DNA of 64,000 nucleotides, taken from positions 960,101-1,024,100 of the forward strand of contig NZ_KE136354.1 in assembly GCF_000406945.1 (NCBI RefSeq), given 5' to 3'. Numbering within the stretch: the first letter of the stretch is position 1; each line of letters begins with the position of its first letter. The notes under the pieces were generated by a model. The model did not search any database and was not told the origin of the DNA. It was given only the letters and a program-made list of their open reading frames with translations. The position numbers were made by a program, and so were the translations under genes. Positions 37,321-44,871 of this stretch are shown piece by piece. Source of the DNA: Enterococcus dispar ATCC 51266. Its GTDB lineage: Bacteria; Bacillota; Bacilli; Lactobacillales; Enterococcaceae.

Positions 37321-37463
37321 TCCGCTACCTCCCAATAAAACAAAACCCATCTATCCTTGGCTGTATAAACAATCTGCTGTATGTTATCAGGCCTAATCGA
37401 GCGCGCGGTCACATATCTAAATAAATCATGTTTGTCATCAAAAGACATATACTCAAATTTCAT
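37317..37463 (-). CDS. Small phage protein, 48 aa
   Basis: MKFEYMSFDDKHDLFRYVTA to YWEVAE. GAGGAGG precedes the ATG, and the stop overlaps the next start as ATGA. Probably soluble. Part of a translationally coupled string. Confidence 0.6.
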   Translation of the reverse strand: MKFEYMSFDDKHDLFRYVTARSIRPDNIQQIVYTAKDRWVLFYWEVAE

Positions 37464-37627
37464 TCTGCCACCTCCTCGTACCAAGCTTCAAAAACGTGAG
37501 GGTCAGAGTATAAAGCGTTCACCGCTTCTTCCATTTCTGCTACAGTCTTATCATATTTCATAATGACATCTCGTAGAATTTTCCCCATAAACTTCTGACT
37601 GTATATTAATCGGTAATCTTTTTTCAT
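37460..37627 (-). CDS. Small phage protein, 55 aa
   Basis: MKKDYRLIYSQKFMGKILRD to YEEVAE, helical and charged. GGAGGAA precedes the ATG inside the end of the DUF1642-like gene; both junctions are ATGA overlaps. The last residues (EEVAE) result from the next gene's ribosome binding site being read as codons. Confidence 0.6.
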   Translation of the reverse strand: MKKDYRLIYSQKFMGKILRDVIMKYDKTVAEMEEAVNALYSDPHVFEAWYEEVAE

Positions 37628-38184
37628 ACTTCCTCCACACTCCCCTCAACCAAGACGGCGACCGCCTCGGCTTTGGATTTGTCGGTGAACGTCATCCATA
37701 GCGGTTCTTCTGTCGTCCAAACAGGGATGATCGTATTGGTAACGAACGATTCTAAGCCGATATGGTCTTTGCTTTTAACCACCCACCGCTTCGGCTTGAG
37801 GGTGTATCCGTCTAAAATAGCTTTAAGAAGTGTGCGTCTATTTCCATAGCTGTTCGCCTTGTCATTAAACCAGCTTGCGAAAATGTATTCTGGGTCTGAT
37901 ATATATCCGCCACATACCGCAGATAAATTCCACCAATTAAATTTGCTAGAAAGTTCTTTGGCGTCGGGGTGATTTTCTAACCACTCCGCCACAAAATCAG
38001 GTACTTCCACCTTCTCGGCTTCTCCCATCTTCTCAACGGCTTGAATTGCAAGCGTATAACTATCAACTCGCGCTCGGTTCATCTTTTCGTATTTTTCGTT
38101 TTCCTTGTCGCGATAATACTCGAAATTGTCCAACGCCGTTTCACGTTTCTTCTCCAAAAATTCAATAACTTCTTTCTTGTTCAT
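37624..38184 (-). CDS. DUF1642-like phage protein
   Basis: 186 residues. Coiled N-terminus, then VEVPDFVAEWLENHPDAK and a segment ILDGYTLKPKRWVVKSKDH in the style of DUF1642 proteins of streptococcal and enterococcal phages. Function unknown. TGGAGGAGC lies before the ATG at 38184. Confidence 0.75.
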   Translation of the reverse strand: MNKKEVIEFLEKKRETALDNFEYYRDKENEKYEKMNRARVDSYTLAIQAVEKMGEAEKVEVPDFVAEWLENHPDAKELSSKFNWWNLSAVCGGYISDPEYIFASWFNDKANSYGNRRTLLKAILDGYTLKPKRWVVKSKDHIGLESFVTNTIIPVWTTEEPLWMTFTDKSKAEAVAVLVEGSVEEV

Positions 38185-38242
38185 TTTTGCTCCTCCAAAA
38201 TGATTATTTATAGAATATCCCACAAAATTCTGATAAAATTTG

Positions 38243-38315
38243 AGTATGCCTGGCGGAAAACAGGCATACTGTTCACTGTTGAGGTAGCCAGTGGTCGGCT
38301 GCCTCTAATTTTTTA
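38243..38315 (+). ncRNA. Tandem hairpins with T run: candidate small RNA or two-way terminator
   Basis: AGTATGCCTG pairs with CAGGCATACT (38243-38270), then GAGGTAGCC with GGCTGCCTC (38281-38305, one wobble) and a T run at 38309-38314. On the + strand this forms two stems with a terminator end, about 73 bases. A weak -10 (GATAAAAT) lies just upstream at about 38232-38239. Confidence 0.4.
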
Positions 38316-38483
38316 TGCGTAACCTTGTGTAATTGCATATTTTTGCCACTTGCCTTTACCATAATTATTGCACCGGTATATTTCTCCTCTTAATCCTCCA
38401 TCAGCGACTACGTAAATCAAACCGTTAAACGATTGATATTTTTCATAAGCGTCGGTTAGAGTAAAAGTTCCTGTGGTTCCCAC
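38313..38483 (-). CDS. Small phage protein, 56 aa, GTG start
   Basis: Begins MGTTGTFTLTDAYEKYQSFN, ends KWQKYAITQGYA. The GTG at 38483 has no close ribosome binding site and lies inside a short upstream reading frame that starts with the hallmark of YopX. It may be expressed by coupling, or be the 3' piece of a broken gene. Confidence 0.45.
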   Translation of the reverse strand: MGTTGTFTLTDAYEKYQSFNGLIYVVADGGLRGEIYRCNNYGKGKWQKYAITQGYA

Positions 38484-38503
38484 GCTCTAAATTTAGGTAT
38501 CAT
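38456..38503 (-). pseudogene. yopX-like 5' remnant, 15 codons
   Basis: AGGAGG and an ATG at 38503 lead into MIPKFRAWEPQELLL and a stop. MIPKFRAW is the usual start of YopX proteins (about 130 aa), so only the first codons remain, overlapping the 56-aa frame in another frame. Confidence 0.45.
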
Positions 38504-38514
38504 CACTCAACCTC

Positions 38515-38859
38515 CTATCTCATTTTTTCGAACCGCAAGCCTTTGCTCTTGCCTTTTTGCATCACTCGATTTAGCCGTGTGTTGTAATAAATATTTTGAG
38601 CTGTCATATCAAAAGCCTTACCAGCTTCATGAGCGTTCTTAAAAATGGTAAACGTGCCGTCGGGATAATGGACTTTGATTTTCGCCATTAGAGTGGCATC
38701 ACGAAGTTTTTTAGCTCGATCAATTTTTCTCTTTTCTTGTTTTCTAACTACGTGTCTCCGATTGTGTTTATCAACGATTATCATGATATTCTCATATTCT
38801 TTTTCTTTGAAAATCTCACCTCTAACAAGGTGATTATCGACAGTGATAAAGTTTCGCAC
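38515..38859 (-). CDS. NUMOD1-like DNA-binding phage protein, 114 aa
   Basis: The C-terminal half, VHYPDGTFTIFKNAHEAGKAFDM then YYNTRLN, has the look of a NUMOD1 helix-turn-helix (a sequence-reading module of homing endonucleases); no nuclease domain is present. The N-terminal half is basic. Starts directly after the LexA-like gene. Probably binds DNA. Confidence 0.55.
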   Translation of the reverse strand: MRNFITVDNHLVRGEIFKEKEYENIMIIVDKHNRRHVVRKQEKRKIDRAKKLRDATLMAKIKVHYPDGTFTIFKNAHEAGKAFDMTAQNIYYNTRLNRVMQKGKSKGLRFEKMR

Positions 38860-39117
38860 CTAAATGCCCCCTTTTAACGTTTCAAGAAAATCAGCACCTT
38901 TTTCGGTGATTCGTAAAGCACGAGGCGACCTTGTTTGCTTCTCAATCAGTCCAGCACCAGCAAGGCGCTCCAAATGTGCGAATACAGTTGATGTTGAGGA
39001 CAGATAAACTGCCTTTCCAATTTCACGAACTGATGGTGCCCATTTCTCTTTACGAATGTACTCGTCAATGAACTTCAAAATTTTAGTACTGGTGTTTTCG
39101 TCATGGGTTTTTGCCAT
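38860..39117 (-). CDS. LexA-type winged-helix protein without protease domain, 85 aa
   Basis: TKILKFIDEYIRKEKWAPSVREIGKAVYLSSTSTV followed by HLERLAGAGLIEK is the LexA DNA-binding domain; LexA's linker and Ser/Lys protease are absent. A PRALRITEKGADFL beta wing ends it. GGAGGG precedes the ATG at 39117. It could bind SOS-type boxes but could not be inactivated by self-cleavage. Confidence 0.8.
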   Translation of the reverse strand: MAKTHDENTSTKILKFIDEYIRKEKWAPSVREIGKAVYLSSTSTVFAHLERLAGAGLIEKQTRSPRALRITEKGADFLETLKGGI

Positions 39118-39127
39118 GTCTTCCCTC

Positions 39128-39538
39128 CTAAAGCGGATCAATACTGATTTCTGTTCTCGGGTTCAAGCTATACACTTTGCGACAAACCATGACTGCTATT
39201 TGTCCGTCATCTTTGTATAGCACCCCGTTTAACGCATCTGTCACAGCCTTGAAATAATTATCAATGTCAGGCTTTTTCTCGCAAAACATCATTTCTTGTC
39301 GCAATGATTCAGCGTTCTTTTTAACTTTCGCAATATACTGCGGCGGTTGAATATAAAAGCACACATCAAGCGCTACTGCTCCTTTTTCAATTGTCAAAGG
39401 TCTTTTTGCTAAAACATGATAGCGAACAGCTTTCTTGTATGCTGTCATTTCAGGCTTTTCATAAGCTCGCTTTTGACGGCTATTAAATCGAGGGCGCGAC
39501 TGCGGAATAGGTGGAATCGGAATCGTGTATTTAGTCAT
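39128..39538 (-). CDS. RusA-like Holliday junction resolvase
   Basis: 136 residues. TIPIPPIPQSRPRF at the start, then CEKKPDIDNYFKAVTDALNG with the DxDN catalytic acids, and DDGQIAVMVCRKVY. Cleaves recombination and replication junctions. The ATG at 39538 overlaps the stop of the initiator gene. Confidence 0.9.
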   Translation of the reverse strand: MTKYTIPIPPIPQSRPRFNSRQKRAYEKPEMTAYKKAVRYHVLAKRPLTIEKGAVALDVCFYIQPPQYIAKVKKNAESLRQEMMFCEKKPDIDNYFKAVTDALNGVLYKDDGQIAVMVCRKVYSLNPRTEISIDPL

Positions 39539-40367
39539 TAAACATCTTCTCCAATTCCGCCATTTCAGCACGTTGCTCTGGCGATAATTTGCTTTGCTTT
39601 TGTGCATTCCAATCTGGCATTTCTTCGATTTTTTGAGGTACGTGCTGATACCGAGGAGATTTAGCTTTTGATGTCCGTTCTTTAAAAGCGTTGTTGGATT
39701 CAACAGCTTTTTCTAGCGTATCTATCCCTTTAGAACTCCATGTCTCCACAATCTTTGATACATAGGCATTTAGTCCTCTTAATTCAACTTTATTTTCTAA
39801 AGCTACTCGAAAGGCAAATAACGTCATAGGTGCTCCGATAGTTTTAATCCAGTTAACGATGGAACCTTGAAGTAACCCTCTTGGTTGTTCACGCCAATTT
39901 TGCTGAACAAATTCAAAAATGCCTATATCATCATCTATTATTTCTTTTAGTTTAGTTTTGTTTTGTTTATTTAATGTGCTACTGTTTTGTACACCATCTT
40001 GTATACTAGCTTGTAAACTATCTTGTTTACTGTTTTGTACACCATCTTGTATACTAGCTTGTAAACTATCTGACGTAGTGGAGTTATTGAGCACAATTAT
40101 TTTGTAAGAGGTAGCTTTCGTTCCGTTGCTTTTAAATTCGATTAACCCTTCCTGTTTTAATACGTTTCTGGCCTTATTGATGCCTTGACGAGATAAACCA
40201 CATAGGGCTTCAAGCGAGAGATTGGCCGCAGTAAACCACTCTACCCATGCGCATTTATTGTTTATGTGCATCAGTGCGTGCCATAAAGCAATTTGCCCAC
40301 TGGATAACGGATTTGAAAGCAATCGATCATTAAACGCTTGAACTTGGCGGATATAATTAATTCGCAA
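39531..40367 (-). CDS. Replication initiator (Rep_N winged helix plus DnaD-like domain)
   Basis: 278 residues from a TTG at 40367, with GGAGG 7 bases upstream. Residues 1-95 are a winged-helix initiator domain (FNDRLLSNPLSSGQIALWHA). Residues 98-128 hold two copies of DSLQASIQDGVQNS encoded by a 44-bp direct repeat, and about 150-215 is a DnaD-type helicase-loading domain. The protein probably binds the iterons in its own gene and loads the host helicase. Confidence 0.82.
   Translation of the reverse strand: MRINYIRQVQAFNDRLLSNPLSSGQIALWHALMHINNKCAWVEWFTAANLSLEALCGLSRQGINKARNVLKQEGLIEFKSNGTKATSYKIIVLNNSTTSDSLQASIQDGVQNSKQDSLQASIQDGVQNSSTLNKQNKTKLKEIIDDDIGIFEFVQQNWREQPRGLLQGSIVNWIKTIGAPMTLFAFRVALENKVELRGLNAYVSKIVETWSSKGIDTLEKAVESNNAFKERTSKAKSPRYQHVPQKIEEMPDWNAQKQSKLSPEQRAEMAELEKMFND
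39980..40071. repeat. Iteron array, candidate phage replication origin
   Basis: Two 44-bp identical copies (39980-40023 and 40028-40071, period 48). Within them are seven copies of TTGTANAC or a one-base variant, starting at 39988, 39999, 40011, 40023, 40036, 40047 and 40059, about 12 bp apart. Confidence 0.7.
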
Positions 40368-40422
40368 CTAGATACCTCCTCTCTTTCGTATTTTAAGAGG
40401 GAGAAAATCTCCCTCAAATTTA

Positions 40423-41457
40423 TTAATCGTCAAATGGTAATGTACCTGTATAAGGTTCACTTTCAAATGGCGGCTCCATATCATCAAATAAAGCTTCTTG
40501 ACCTACGTCTTCTTTTGGTACTTGATCTTGTAAAAATTTCATGAAGCGATTAGCTTGATCTTTTGAATAATTTTTATAGTTTTCGAGTTTATTCTTAGAT
40601 AGATACTCTTCTATGCCAATTCCATTTGCGTTAGTTACAACATCAAGCATTAAATCAATTTCAGCTAATTGGTCGTTTGTCATTGGCTCATTTTTCTTAT
40701 CGTTTGTTTTTTTAATTTCTTTTTTGGCGTCTGACTTTAAAAGCAACATAGCCGCATGTTTTAAAGGCTCTTCCTTAGCATTTTCAGACAACCATTTCAC
40801 GTACGAACGATCTGTTTTGAATATTTCTCCTAATGTTCTTCCTTTATTTTTTCCAAAAGTGACCTTCATTGATGAAGCTCCGTTATTATCCATTGTTTCC
40901 ATAGTTTCTTTTTGGAGGAGTTCTTTCATATCTTCGACATCTTGCGTAAAAACGTTTGATAATGAGCCGACAGTTAATGCCGCATCAACTTGCGCTCGCT
41001 TCTTAGCCATTTTTAGAACTGTATTTACTAATGTGTATGGATCTTGATAATCTCCCGTCCATACTTTTTTATGTTCTTCTTCGCTCCATTCATTCAAACG
41101 GTAGCGGTTCTCTTTTGTATTTGCACTCCCAAATCCTTCTGTAACTAATTGACCATTTTTTAAAAGGGATGATTTTACAGTATATGCGAAAAATCCATTT
41201 GTATAATCTTCCACCTTGTCAACAATTTCATATTCGCTTGTTAAACCCATCAGCATTAATATTTTTTCAGCTCCAGGTTTAAGTAAAGTGGGTTTTTGTG
41301 TACCAGGTATCGTGCCAAAATCTTGTTCTGCTCTTAATGTTTTTTGAACTACAATTTGAAAATTATCGATAGCTTGCAATTGACGTGATACTTGCTCCAT
41401 ATCAGCGTTCATAATTAAATCCATCGATGAACTTTGTGGTGCTAATTCATTAGCCAT
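40423..41457 (-). CDS. Phage recombination/ssDNA-related protein with ExoX-like C-terminal module
   Basis: 344 residues. The N-terminal part (LRAEQDFGTIPGTQKPTLLK ... EGFGSANTKENRYR) belongs to a phage family found next to DUF1351 genes in place of an annealing protein. TFGKNKGRTLGEIFKTDRSY (about 200-220) is an ExoX-C-like module. The tail is acidic and ends LPFDD, reminiscent of SSB C-terminal tips. Likely acts on single-stranded DNA. Confidence 0.65.
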   Translation of the reverse strand: MANELAPQSSSMDLIMNADMEQVSRQLQAIDNFQIVVQKTLRAEQDFGTIPGTQKPTLLKPGAEKILMLMGLTSEYEIVDKVEDYTNGFFAYTVKSSLLKNGQLVTEGFGSANTKENRYRLNEWSEEEHKKVWTGDYQDPYTLVNTVLKMAKKRAQVDAALTVGSLSNVFTQDVEDMKELLQKETMETMDNNGASSMKVTFGKNKGRTLGEIFKTDRSYVKWLSENAKEEPLKHAAMLLLKSDAKKEIKKTNDKKNEPMTNDQLAEIDLMLDVVTNANGIGIEEYLSKNKLENYKNYSKDQANRFMKFLQDQVPKEDVGQEALFDDMEPPFESEPYTGTLPFDD

Positions 41458-41459
41458 TT

Positions 41460-42419
41460 TTATTTCGCAACCTTTCTATATGAGATATTATTTTTTTTCA
41501 TAAAATTATTCATAGCCATCAGCGCTTGAGGAGTTCCTGATATTTCTAAAATAAAGGTCATTGTGTTTGGAATAACTTCATCTTGAAGATCAGCAACTAC
41601 CTCTCCAGTTTCCAAGTCAACAACCGTTTTTCTTATCATTTTTTGTTTCTCTTTTTCAACTATTTTAATGGCCGCTTCATACTCTTCTTTAGCAATCCGT
41701 AACCGTTCTTGTTCTGCTTTATCAGCTTCTTTTTGTTCTACTGCTTTCTTAATTTTTTTGATTACATCTGCTGACGAAAAGGATTGATCAATTAAGCTTT
41801 CCCATGCGTAAGGCTCTAGGCCTGATAATTCAGCAAACTCTCTAACAGTTTTTTTATCATCATTTATTCTCTTTTTTTCTAATGAAATGTAGCCAAGTTT
41901 GTTGTGTATTGTTTCAATTGTTTTTTTAGTTGGTTCGCCTTTTCCGTTTTTTGTAAATGCAGCTTGTGTGAACAATGACGTTTCAATCTCCAAGTCCTGA
42001 ATATCATTTTCCGTGAGATCATGCGCTTCTAACATTTCAGCAATCAATTCATTAATTTTTTGTTTACGTATGTGTGTTTGTGTTGATTCATAATCAGCAA
42101 TCCCATCTTTAATTCCATCGTTGACGCTGTCTATTTGCTTTACGTACCCTTTAATTTTTGTCTCAAAAACTTTTAATGGCTCATTGTATTCCTTTTTTAC
42201 AGCCTTACGCTGATCTTCTAACATTTTTTGGTAATTGTTTAATTCAGTTCGAGTTTTTTTAGCTTCTGCTATGTTTTTTTCTGTAAAGACCAAAGAACCA
42301 TATTTTTTAACAACTTCGTCAACAAGCTTTTTCAAGTAATCTTCATTCTTAATCTCGATTGTGCTTGGCTTGTAATCTACTTCAAATTTAATTTCCGGAA
42401 CCACTATTTCATTCGTCAT
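41460..42419 (-). CDS. DUF1351 phage protein
   Basis: 319 residues, long coiled coils (KKTRTELNNYQKMLEDQRKA), VDSVNDGIKDGIADY and a C-terminal strand PNTMTFILEISGTPQALM. DUF1351 proteins sit before recombinase genes in phages of lactobacillales; function unknown. The ATG at 42419 follows GAGGATGAAGAG. Confidence 0.8.
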   Translation of the reverse strand: MTNEIVVPEIKFEVDYKPSTIEIKNEDYLKKLVDEVVKKYGSLVFTEKNIAEAKKTRTELNNYQKMLEDQRKAVKKEYNEPLKVFETKIKGYVKQIDSVNDGIKDGIADYESTQTHIRKQKINELIAEMLEAHDLTENDIQDLEIETSLFTQAAFTKNGKGEPTKKTIETIHNKLGYISLEKKRINDDKKTVREFAELSGLEPYAWESLIDQSFSSADVIKKIKKAVEQKEADKAEQERLRIAKEEYEAAIKIVEKEKQKMIRKTVVDLETGEVVADLQDEVIPNTMTFILEISGTPQALMAMNNFMKKNNISYRKVAK

Positions 42420-42456
42420 TCTCTTCATCCTCGCTTTCGTGTTCTTCATCTGGTAA

Positions 42457-42534
42457 CTAAGAATGATTTATATTAGTAAAAATGCAATTGTCAGGATCAG
42501 ACAGCGCTTTGTCATAATCAAACATTGTTCTCAT
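42457..42534 (-). CDS. Possible 25-aa peptide
   Basis: AAGGGAGA then ATG; reads MRTMFDYDKALSDPDNCIFT then a short end. Good ribosome binding site but no other support. Confidence 0.3.
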   Translation of the reverse strand: MRTMFDYDKALSDPDNCIFTNINHS

Positions 42535-42589
42535 TCTCCCTTCGTGTTAAAATAGGGCAAAGATATTTTTCACGAATATCAATTGCATG

Positions 42590-42635
42590 TAGGCTATCGT
42601 TGACTTTGGTTGGTTGGTCGGTAGCCTATTTTTTT
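42590..42635 (+). terminator. + strand hairpin and T run at the end of the 64-aa gene
   Basis: TAGGCTATCG pairs with CGGTAGCCTA (one G-U), then seven T on the + strand, opposite to the local transcription. It may end antisense transcripts. Confidence 0.4.
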
Positions 42636-42788
42636 ATGTCTGCGACTATAAACTAGATCATCGTATTCACTAAAAAACCATAGATAATACGTTACCGCTG
42701 GTATGAATAGAAATCTCATATCAATATATGCGATTACCAGCATAATTATCGGCATCAAGAAGAATACGATTGCGTTTAGTTGTTTCAT
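42594..42788 (-). CDS. Small phage membrane protein, 64 aa
   Basis: Two membrane stretches (IVFFLMPIIMLVIAYIDM and FIPAVTYYLWFF) and a basic tail (YSRRHKKIGYRPTNQSQR). AGGAGG precedes the ATG one base after the HTH gene. Function unknown. Confidence 0.65.
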   Translation of the reverse strand: MKQLNAIVFFLMPIIMLVIAYIDMRFLFIPAVTYYLWFFSEYDDLVYSRRHKKIGYRPTNQSQR

Positions 42789-42789
42789 G

Positions 42790-43026
42790 CTATGCCTCCT
42801 TCAATAATTCGATGGGATCAACACCCAGTCCCTTAGCTAATTTCTCTACTGTGTTTAATTCCACCTGAAAATTTCCATCCCATCCAGACTTAATTCTGCT
42901 TATCGTATTTGCGGAAACGCCGCTTTTTTCTGCAAGTTCAATATTTTTAATAGGTCTGTTTTTATTCATTAAAACTCGAAGATTTCCCGATAAACGAAAA
43001 GTTAAACTAGTAGTTTGTTTTTTCAT
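42790..43026 (-). CDS. XRE-family helix-turn-helix protein, 78 aa
   Basis: IKNIELAEKSGVSANTISRIKSG is a clear HTH followed by LNTVEKLAKGLGVDPIELLK. An early regulator of the phage. GGGGG precedes the ATG. Confidence 0.85.
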   Translation of the reverse strand: MKKQTTSLTFRLSGNLRVLMNKNRPIKNIELAEKSGVSANTISRIKSGWDGNFQVELNTVEKLAKGLGVDPIELLKEA

Positions 43027-43028
43027 GA

Positions 43029-43568
43029 TTAATCCCCCTTTCCAAAATATCCCGCCTGTTGCCAGTCCTTCATAAATATTTCGAGCAAGTCGCGTATAGA
43101 CATATTTTGAATATCACACAACGCATTTAAATATTGAATATTAGCGAATACTGCTTCTGCTTGTTCTTTGGAAAACCGTAATAGTAAATCGAAATCTTTT
43201 GATTCCAATTTTTGAACTCTTTTCAATAAAACCCTTTGAGCTAGCGCTTTAGCTTCATCACGTTCATTTTCTTCAAGCTCTCTTAAATCGTCCGAGGCTG
43301 ATAAATCTCTACGATAAAGGTCTCCATCCATCGGTCTAAATACGCCAAAAAATTGATAAATAATGCTCATCGTTAGTTCTGTATCATTTGCATATTCAGC
43401 TAATCTAACGCTATTTTCAGGCGTTACAGGTGCTGGTCTATCTTTCGTCCAATCTGTTGGCGTTTGTCTTGAAACGCTTAACGCTTGGGATAATTCTTTT
43501 TTGCTTACTTCACTTTTGACTAACCAATTGATAATCGGTTCTCTTAAAACTTGGGAAACTGTTTTCAT
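43029..43568 (-). CDS. Phage regulator with N-terminal HTH, 179 aa
   Basis: VSKKELSQALSVSRQTPTDW (about 20-39) is an HTH; the rest is helical and charged with no known domain. AGGAGG precedes the ATG at 43568. Lies in the early operon after cro. Confidence 0.7.
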   Translation of the reverse strand: MKTVSQVLREPIINWLVKSEVSKKELSQALSVSRQTPTDWTKDRPAPVTPENSVRLAEYANDTELTMSIIYQFFGVFRPMDGDLYRRDLSASDDLRELEENERDEAKALAQRVLLKRVQKLESKDFDLLLRFSKEQAEAVFANIQYLNALCDIQNMSIRDLLEIFMKDWQQAGYFGKGD

Positions 43569-43653
43569 ATCTAATCCTCCTGTTCTTCTGATTACTTCCA
43601 ATTTTTTTCAGATTATATTTCTGACATACTATGTTTAGAAAAAGTTTCCTCTT

Positions 43654-43806
43654 TCAGATGAAAGCTGCTTCATCTAGTTCTCGTTGTAAGTCTTTACCAA
43701 CCTCCTCGACTAATCTATCCAATTGATCGTCGCTAGCGCATTTGATGATATGCACCAGACGAGGCCGTGCATCGAGTATTAAGTTGATTTTTTCTTGCTT
43801 GGTCAT
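43654..43806 (-). CDS. Small phage protein, 50 aa
   Basis: MTKQEKINLILDARPRLVHI to LDEAAFI. AGGAGG precedes the ATG, which overlaps the end of cro. Helical, acidic; function unknown. Confidence 0.6.
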   Translation of the reverse strand: MTKQEKINLILDARPRLVHIIKCASDDQLDRLVEEVGKDLQRELDEAAFI

Positions 43807-44033
43807 TTTACTACCTCCTTACTATTTAACTCATTTTTGTAGTTAAACGCCCCAAAAAAAATCTCCTCTTTGGGAATCCCGAATATATCGCCAATATGTT
43901 GCATTTGGCTAGGCTTCGGTGTTGTTCTACCGATTTCCCAAGAGCTAACCGTCTTTTGGGATACATTTAGTTTTCCTGCAAGAACTTCTTGGGATATACC
44001 TTTTCTTTCTCGGATTTCTTTCAACTTATTCAT
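43803..44033 (-). CDS. Cro-like repressor
   Basis: 76 residues. IRERKGISQEVLAGKLNVSQKTVSSWEIG is an XRE HTH. First gene of the leftward early operon and divergent from cI, with shared operators; it should promote the lytic state. Confidence 0.88.
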   Translation of the reverse strand: MNKLKEIRERKGISQEVLAGKLNVSQKTVSSWEIGRTTPKPSQMQHIGDIFGIPKEEIFFGAFNYKNELNSKEVVK

Positions 44034-44047
44034 TTGATCACCTCGTT

Positions 44048-44146
44048 TACTAGCTTATGTAGTAATAATATACTACTTTTTGTAGTATGTCAATATTTTT
44101 TACTACATTTTTTTGTACACAGTTTTATCTACTACACATTGTAGTA
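44048..44146. promoter_or_regulatory. Genetic switch: three operators and early promoter
   Basis: Three 17-bp sites TACTAC-N5-GTAGTA: 44048-44064 (one mismatch), 44071-44087 and 44130-44146. The cro promoter on the - strand has TTGACA (44093-44088) and TATTAT (44070-44065); its 17-bp spacer is exactly the middle operator. A TATACT -10 for cI lies at 44145-44150, overlapping the third operator. Confidence 0.85.
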
Positions 44147-44172
44147 TACTAATATTTATGAGGAGGGATTCA

Positions 44173-44841
44173 ATGTTTCCGACGAGATTAAGAGAACTAA
44201 GAAAAGGGAAAAACCTCACACAGAAAGAATTAGCTAAAATTCTACGAGTTTCTCAACAAACAATTGGCAGCTGGGAAGTAGGACGAGCTGAACCTAATAC
44301 AGACGTAATAAATTCTATAGCTGATTTTTTTAATGTATCTGGAGATTACTTATTGGGCCGTTCTGAGTTGAGAAAACCAGAAAATATTCCTAACAACACA
44401 GTTGTTATAGGTGGCATGATTCCAGAAGACAATTCAATCCCTGTTCTTGGACGGATTGCGGCTTCTGCTCCTGCTGGTTTAGTTAGTGACTATGAAGGTG
44501 AGATATTTATCCAACCTTCTACCATTAAAAGGTATGGTAAAAATGATTTATTTGCTCTCAAGATTTTGGGTGATAGCATGAACCGAATCATCCCTGACGG
44601 CGCAATTGCTGTCGTACATCGGACTTGCGAATGGGAAAGCGGAGATATTTGTGCCGTAACGATCAACGGCGATGATGCTACTTTAAAGCAGGTCACGAAG
44701 ACGGACAAGGGAATTAAGTTTACTCCCCTATCCTTCTCTAAATTCCACGCACCTTGGGAATATATCAAGGATGAAGATGAAGTAGACGTTTGCATCTTGG
44801 GGACGTTTTTATATGGCGTAATACCGACTGATAAAATGTAA
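44173..44841 (+). CDS. CI-like repressor with S24 autoprotease
   Basis: 222 residues. HTH LTQKELAKILRVSQQTIGSW (about 16-35), a likely cleavage site ASAPAGL, and S24 catalytic Ser135 in GDSMNR with Lys172 in DATLKQV. Keeps the lytic genes off and should cut itself on RecA activation. AGGAGGG precedes the ATG at 44173; longer starts lack a site. Confidence 0.93.
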   Translation: MFPTRLRELRKGKNLTQKELAKILRVSQQTIGSWEVGRAEPNTDVINSIADFFNVSGDYLLGRSELRKPENIPNNTVVIGGMIPEDNSIPVLGRIAASAPAGLVSDYEGEIFIQPSTIKRYGKNDLFALKILGDSMNRIIPDGAIAVVHRTCEWESGDICAVTINGDDATLKQVTKTDKGIKFTPLSFSKFHAPWEYIKDEDEVDVCILGTFLYGVIPTDKM

Positions 44842-44871
44842 AAATGAACGTAATGTTAGGGAGGTTTTTTA

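Noticed and set aside
39980-40071. Tandem repeat considered as a CRISPR array
   Set aside because: Only two long units, no separate spacers, and it is in frame within a coding gene; it fits iterons.
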